Source: Lottia gigantea
Lineage: Eukaryota; Mollusca; Gastropoda; Lottiidae
NCBI RefSeq assembly: GCF_000327385.1
Contig: NW_008709716.1
Location: 1,494,957 to 1,558,956 of the forward strand
Direction: 5' to 3'
DNA: 64,000 nucleotides
Part shown: positions 59,946-64,000 of the stretch, in pieces
Position numbering within the stretch: position 1 is the stretch's first letter
How the letters are laid out: each line of letters opens with the position of its first letter
Translations under genes and position numbers: made by a program
The notes under the pieces: generated by a model
What the model was told of the DNA's origin: nothing
The model's database searches: none
Seen by the model: the letters and a program-made list of their open reading frames with translations, nothing else

Positions 59946-61945
59946 TCACAGATTTGGTGCTAAATAATTCAATGTCTTCATGGCAGCTTCATAGCCCATA
60001 AAACATGCCTGAAAAAAAAAGATTTATATTTCAATAAAGTGAAAAGTTGGCTACTCTTAAGGATATAAATATGGAAAATATAAGGAAACAAACAATATGT
60101 ATTAAAAGTTTAGTTCTCAACTCCAAGAAGCATAAAATAGAGTCACAATTAAACAGTTATTTCATCATAAAAGTTGAACACTTACAGCCTTAATGGCATC
60201 TTCAGTACTATAACAATGATAATTTAATAAATGACATTTCCTTGGCAACATCCAATGAGAGGGAATTCTATACTTTATTATTTTACCTTATGGCTATGCA
60301 CACTAGGCAGGTATGAATGTTCCAAACATATTATACAAGTAAACATATATTTCAAAACCTGTCTGTCCCATGTTCAATGGTGAATCTTATTGCAGGTTTA
60401 GTAAACTGGAGCTCTGGACAGTTTTTAATCTTAGGAATCACTTATCTGTATTATCTTGCTGGTAAAGAGATCACAGTGACCACAATATTGGTCTGTATCA
60501 AGGATTATAGGATACCCTTTTCTTTAGACTTATTGTTTATCTGGCACTGCACCATGTAACTATATAATAGGAATGCAAATTTTACTTACAGCATTAGCAG
60601 GAAAGGCTCTTAACATTACAGGTGTAAATCCTTTATACAAAGATAATATTCCTTCTTCCTTCATCAATTGTTTGAAAACATCTCTAATACCATTAGGATA
60701 TGTACCTTCTGGAGCTGAAATATTAATATTAAAAGTGCTATAGCTCCTTTAGTTTTCCACTGTTTTGCATTCTTACAACATCTTCAATGAATAGATGAAA
60801 CCATGGTTTACTTTTTTATCCAAATAGCTTGGTGAGACGATGGATTTTAACCAATCAAGACCAATCCCTGTTAATACCAGAGGTGATAATCATTATTCAC
60901 AAGTGTTGATTGGCTGATTTGAAAATCACTTGAAATTATGAATTATCTCTGTTATGAAAGGGTACAAAATATTTACAATATGTAATATTTTTGGACACCT
61001 TGAAGAGACAGGTGCATGATCAAAAGATAAAGTTCAAGTGGGTACTTTAATAGTTTGAATTTAAAGCATTGAACCAGCCTCGGAATTTCCTTCAATATCT
61101 GAAATATTTAAATGGTATTTATATCAATTGAACCAGCTGACCTGTCTGATATCGAGATTTCAACACATCAGGAGGAATAGCTACTGCCCAGTTAAATATA
61201 CCAGCCACACCACCAGCAACTAATGTTCTACCAACACTTAAATCGCTACGACTAAATAAATAAAATAAAGCATTGTTTACCAGTGATTCATAGCTGAATG
61301 TAAACAAAGATAGACCCATAATTATTTTTTTAAGGGGTTTTACAACAATGGATATTAAAAGCCAATTTTATACAAAAAAATTTGGGTTAATCCAAAAACA
61401 AATTAAGAACAAAAAGTACCATATATTTCCGAATATAATGTGTAGTGTCTTACCACCAAATGGGCATTATATATGGGTAAATGGATTTTTTCCAGATTTT
61501 CATGGGTAAGGGGAGTGCGCATTATATTCGGAAATATATGGTACACAAATTTTCATCTTAATTAGGGCCACTAAGAAAAATTATTTAAAGTGTGTCCTAA
61601 TATGTATGTTTAGTCAAACACTAAAAGCTGAATCTTGATTTCAGTTTATTATGAGCTTTTGGCTATTGGCCTAAATTAACAATAAAGATAAAAGTCTATA
61701 AAATATCAAAGGAACAAAATGATTGGGTTCCCCTAAAATACAAACCTTCCACCCTGTGGTGTTAATATGTGTTGTAACCATTCATATACCATAAAATACA
61801 TCCCACTTGCTGGTAAATCTCTTAATAATGTAGCTCCAGTACCTCTATATAAACTTCTAATACCACCTTCTTTATATAATTGTTTAATACAATCCATTGG
61901 ACCATTATATTTAACAGGGGCACCTTTTCCTTGTGCTGCTTGAAC
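59946..61945 (-). CDS. SLC25A20: Mitochondrial carnitine/acylcarnitine carrier, 5' partial
   Basis: Four minus-strand exons in coding order: 61945-61746, 61251-61142, 60714-60590, 60008-59946. GT-AG borders and phases match, giving the C-terminal 165 aa of a family about 300 aa long; the first exons lie right of the window. Visible blocks include [59 protein letters not shown] then [40 protein letters not shown] and a C terminus [19 protein letters not shown] is the PX[DE]XX[KR] signature of the third carrier repeat, and the sequence follows vertebrate SLC25A20 closely, including [16 protein letters not shown]. The protein exchanges acylcarnitine for carnitine across the inner mitochondrial membrane for fatty-acid oxidation. 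Confidence 0.95.
61416..61544. mobile_element. Short MITE with 29-bp terminal inverted repeats
   Basis: The left end GTACCATATATTTCCGAATA, then TAATGTGTA, is matched inverted by the right end (TGCGCATTA, then TATTCGGAAATATATGGTAC) with two changes over 29 bp. It is 129 bp long, lies in an intron of the carrier gene, and has no coding capacity. Confidence 0.82.
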
Positions 61946-62344
61946 CTTAAAATATCGGTCGTATTTTTGTTCAGCTTATTATGAGATATACACTGAATTT
62001 TATAAATTTTTGAATTTTCGATATAAAATAAAGCTAAAACTACACAGCAATTTAAATTCTCTAATGATTTACAGTTTCATGTATTAAGAGTCTTGTAAAT
62101 TCACTTTTTGAAAATGGCAGTAATACCTCAAGTTTAAATTTAAATCTAGAAAGCGAGCCCTATATATAATTTTTGTAGATTTCTCAAAAGCATTTGACAC
62201 CCTTTGGAGAATGGGTATGTTCTATGAGTTACCTATAATATTAATGGTAATATTCTGAAACCAATAACCTCGATCTATTCAAATCAAAAATTATGATAAT
62301 CAATCTCAATATTAAAAGAAACTCTTTCAATACATAGAAAACTA

Positions 62345-63990
62345 GAGCCACACGTGGCACAGAGTGGGACTTTGCAAATGTAGCAAATTGCAAAAGACCC
62401 CGAAAAAATCAACCTTCGGCGATAATTATTTCAAGTGCAAGAAAAGTCTAAAGTTGAGAAAATTTTTTAAAAAATTCTAATACCGGAAAGTAGACGTCAG
62501 ACCTCACAAATGAAAGTATCAGCAGATAGCCAAGGTCAATGACCTTTGATCTTGTAAAGGAGAAGGTCTAAAAAGGTCAAGATCAAGAGATATCCATCAT
62601 CAAAATTTATAATTGCACACGACTATAAAACCGGAAGTTGACATAAGACAGCAAATATAAAAGTATAAATAGATAGCCAATGCCAATGACGTTTGATCCT
62701 ACAAAGGTCAAGGTCAACAAAGGTCAAGGTCAAAAATTGAAAATTTTGAATTTCCAAAACCTGTTCCTTTTTTTGAACTATGAAGCGGAAACAACCGAAT
62801 TTCTAAGACAAAGTGACACAAAACATGAAATGATTGTATGTAAAGTTCCATTTTGAACAAACGTATACTTCGCGAGTTATGCTCCTGGCCAAAAATATCA
62901 ATAATGAGTAATATAACCCGGATGTGCCACGCCCACCTTAATTTTTTTTGCATAGGGTAATTGATATTCCAAATGTTATGTTGTGTTTCAAATTTCAAGC
63001 TTCTACATTATTCAAGTCAAAAGATATAGGTCAACAAATGTCAACAAAGGTCAAAATCGAAATATGAAAATATCCAAATGTTAAAACCCATTCCTTTTTT
63101 GGAACTATAAAGCTGAAACAACTGAGCTGTTAACACAAACTGGCCAAAAGGATGAGGTAATTGTGTGCAAAGTCCCTTTTTTAACAAACGTATCCTATGC
63201 GAGTTATGCCCCAGCCCCAAAATGTAAACAATAAGTAATTCAACCCGGATGTGCCACGCCAATATAAGTTTTTTTTGTCATAGGTGAATTCATATTCAAA
63301 GTGTCTAGTTATATTCCAAATATCAAGGTTCTACATCAAATAGATCATAAGATATACATACACCAAGCTCAAAAAGTCGCAAATATTGTAAAAAAAAAAC
63401 CTGAATTTGAAAAAATCACGAATTTCAATTTTGCTTTAAAAAAACGATTGTTATATATCTATGTAAAGTACACGAGAAGCACATTAGGAAACCAAAAAAT
63501 TTACTCTCTAGGTTAATTAGGTCACGTGCTAGAGCAGTCCAAAGTTGCGAATTTGGCTTTTTACGGATAGCTATAAAACCGGAAGTACATGTCGGAGGTC
63601 AAAGGTCAAAGTATCAAATGATAGCCAAGGTCAATGACCTTTGACCCTATGAAGGTCAATGTCATCAAAGGTCAAGGTCACAAGAAATAAGCTTTCAAAC
63701 TTTGAAAAAATTCAATCGGAAATTGCAAAAATGCAAAAGCGAAATTCAAAAATCGGCTCCCAATGTTTTGTAGACTTTCCACAGCAGATAACATCGACAC
63801 CAAATTTATGCAGATTTAGTTTATTCCTAAAGACTTATTTCGATTTTAAGAAAATTTAGAAAATCAAGATGGCGGCTAAAGTATCACTTCCGGTCTGGAT
63901 TTTATATTCTTCGTTTTTTTGTATTAGCATTTACTTACAACCTGCATGAATTCCGTTGACCTATGTCATTTACACCGGAAGTTATTCGAC
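62345..63990. repeat. Dispersed repeat region with internal ~340-bp duplication and AGGTCA-rich motifs
   Basis: Two related blocks lie in tandem: about 62640-62975 and 62985-63300. Both carry GGTCAAAATYGAAAAT-like, TTCCTTTTTTKGAACTAT, ACAAACGTATMCT, GCGAGTTATGCYCC and CCGGATGTGCCACGCC words. Around them the sequence CAAAGGTCAAGGTCA and TAGCCAAGGTCAATGACCTT recurs. It starts near AGAGCCACACGTGGCAC, itself a short palindrome. Two similar reading frames on the minus strand are by-products of the duplication. It lies in the intron or upstream region of SLC25A20, beyond the visible exons. Confidence 0.65.
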
Positions 63991-64000
63991 CGGAAGTAGA

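Noticed and set aside
59647-59967. 106-codon plus-strand frame
   Set aside because: It lies antisense to the 3' end of SLC25A20, is very AT-rich and has no domain.
62714-63262. Two similar minus-strand frames that could be paralogous genes
   Set aside because: Their similarity follows from the ~340-bp DNA duplication, third-position bias is absent, and the DNA is a dispersed repeat.

Overview
The window is AT-rich, intron-dense, repeat-laden animal nuclear DNA, most likely from a mollusc. The evidence is GT-AG genes with short coding exons, clear orthologues of animal genes (NEK4, ARPC4, carnitine/acylcarnitine carrier, SOUL/HEBP2), tRNA-derived SINEs whose 3' end (CTCCATTCATTTCATTTC) I associate with molluscs, and Ty3/Gypsy elements. 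The phylum is an inference from the repeats; I cannot name a species.

Layout. (1) 255-4769 (+): the 3' part of a PXK/Slowpoke-binding-protein family membrane pseudokinase with a WH2-like tail; its 5' end lies left of the window. (2) 5962-7244 (+): a small cysteine-rich single-pass membrane protein with a PPxY tail (Shisa/CYYR/VOPP1-like). (3) About 7.3-20.9 kb: gene-poor DNA with a CGTCA-rich palindromic repeat at two places, a SINE, several short inverted-repeat DNA elements, a dispersed repeat of unknown class in two opposed copies, a ~118-bp minisatellite, and a 2.8-kb array of a 31-bp repeat. (4) 20.9-29.5 kb: two adjacent Ty3/Gypsy LTR elements 21 bp apart, both broken inside; the left has identical LTRs (very young), the right diverged LTRs (older). 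(5) 32135-36036 (-) and 38513-40790 (+): a head-to-head pair of SOUL/HEBP2-like genes, one with a signal peptide and one without. (6) 41336-41944: a foldback-type element whose arms are built of a 21-bp tandem repeat, with a 6-bp target-site duplication. (7) 44252-53223 (+): the complete NEK4 kinase gene, with a possible alternative terminal exon. (8) 54470-58206 (+): complete ARPC4 (168 aa), with a repeat-filled first intron that includes a SINE split by a DNA element. (9) 59946-61945 (-): the 3' half of SLC25A20; its 5' exons lie right of the window, and the intron at 62.3-64.0 kb is a repeat full of AGGTCA motifs.

The genes do not form an operon or one pathway. They are ordinary neighbours: a membrane pseudokinase, a membrane adaptor, two heme-binding-family proteins, a cell-cycle/ciliary kinase, an actin-nucleation subunit and a mitochondrial carrier. 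I saw no bacterial-type system, CRISPR array or secondary-metabolite cluster. The most unusual structures are the foldback element, the 31-bp array with its 287-bp internal duplication, and the nuclear-receptor-like motif cluster in the SLC25A20 intron. All exon limits were read by eye from splice sites, reading phase and homology remembered from family members; no alignment was run.
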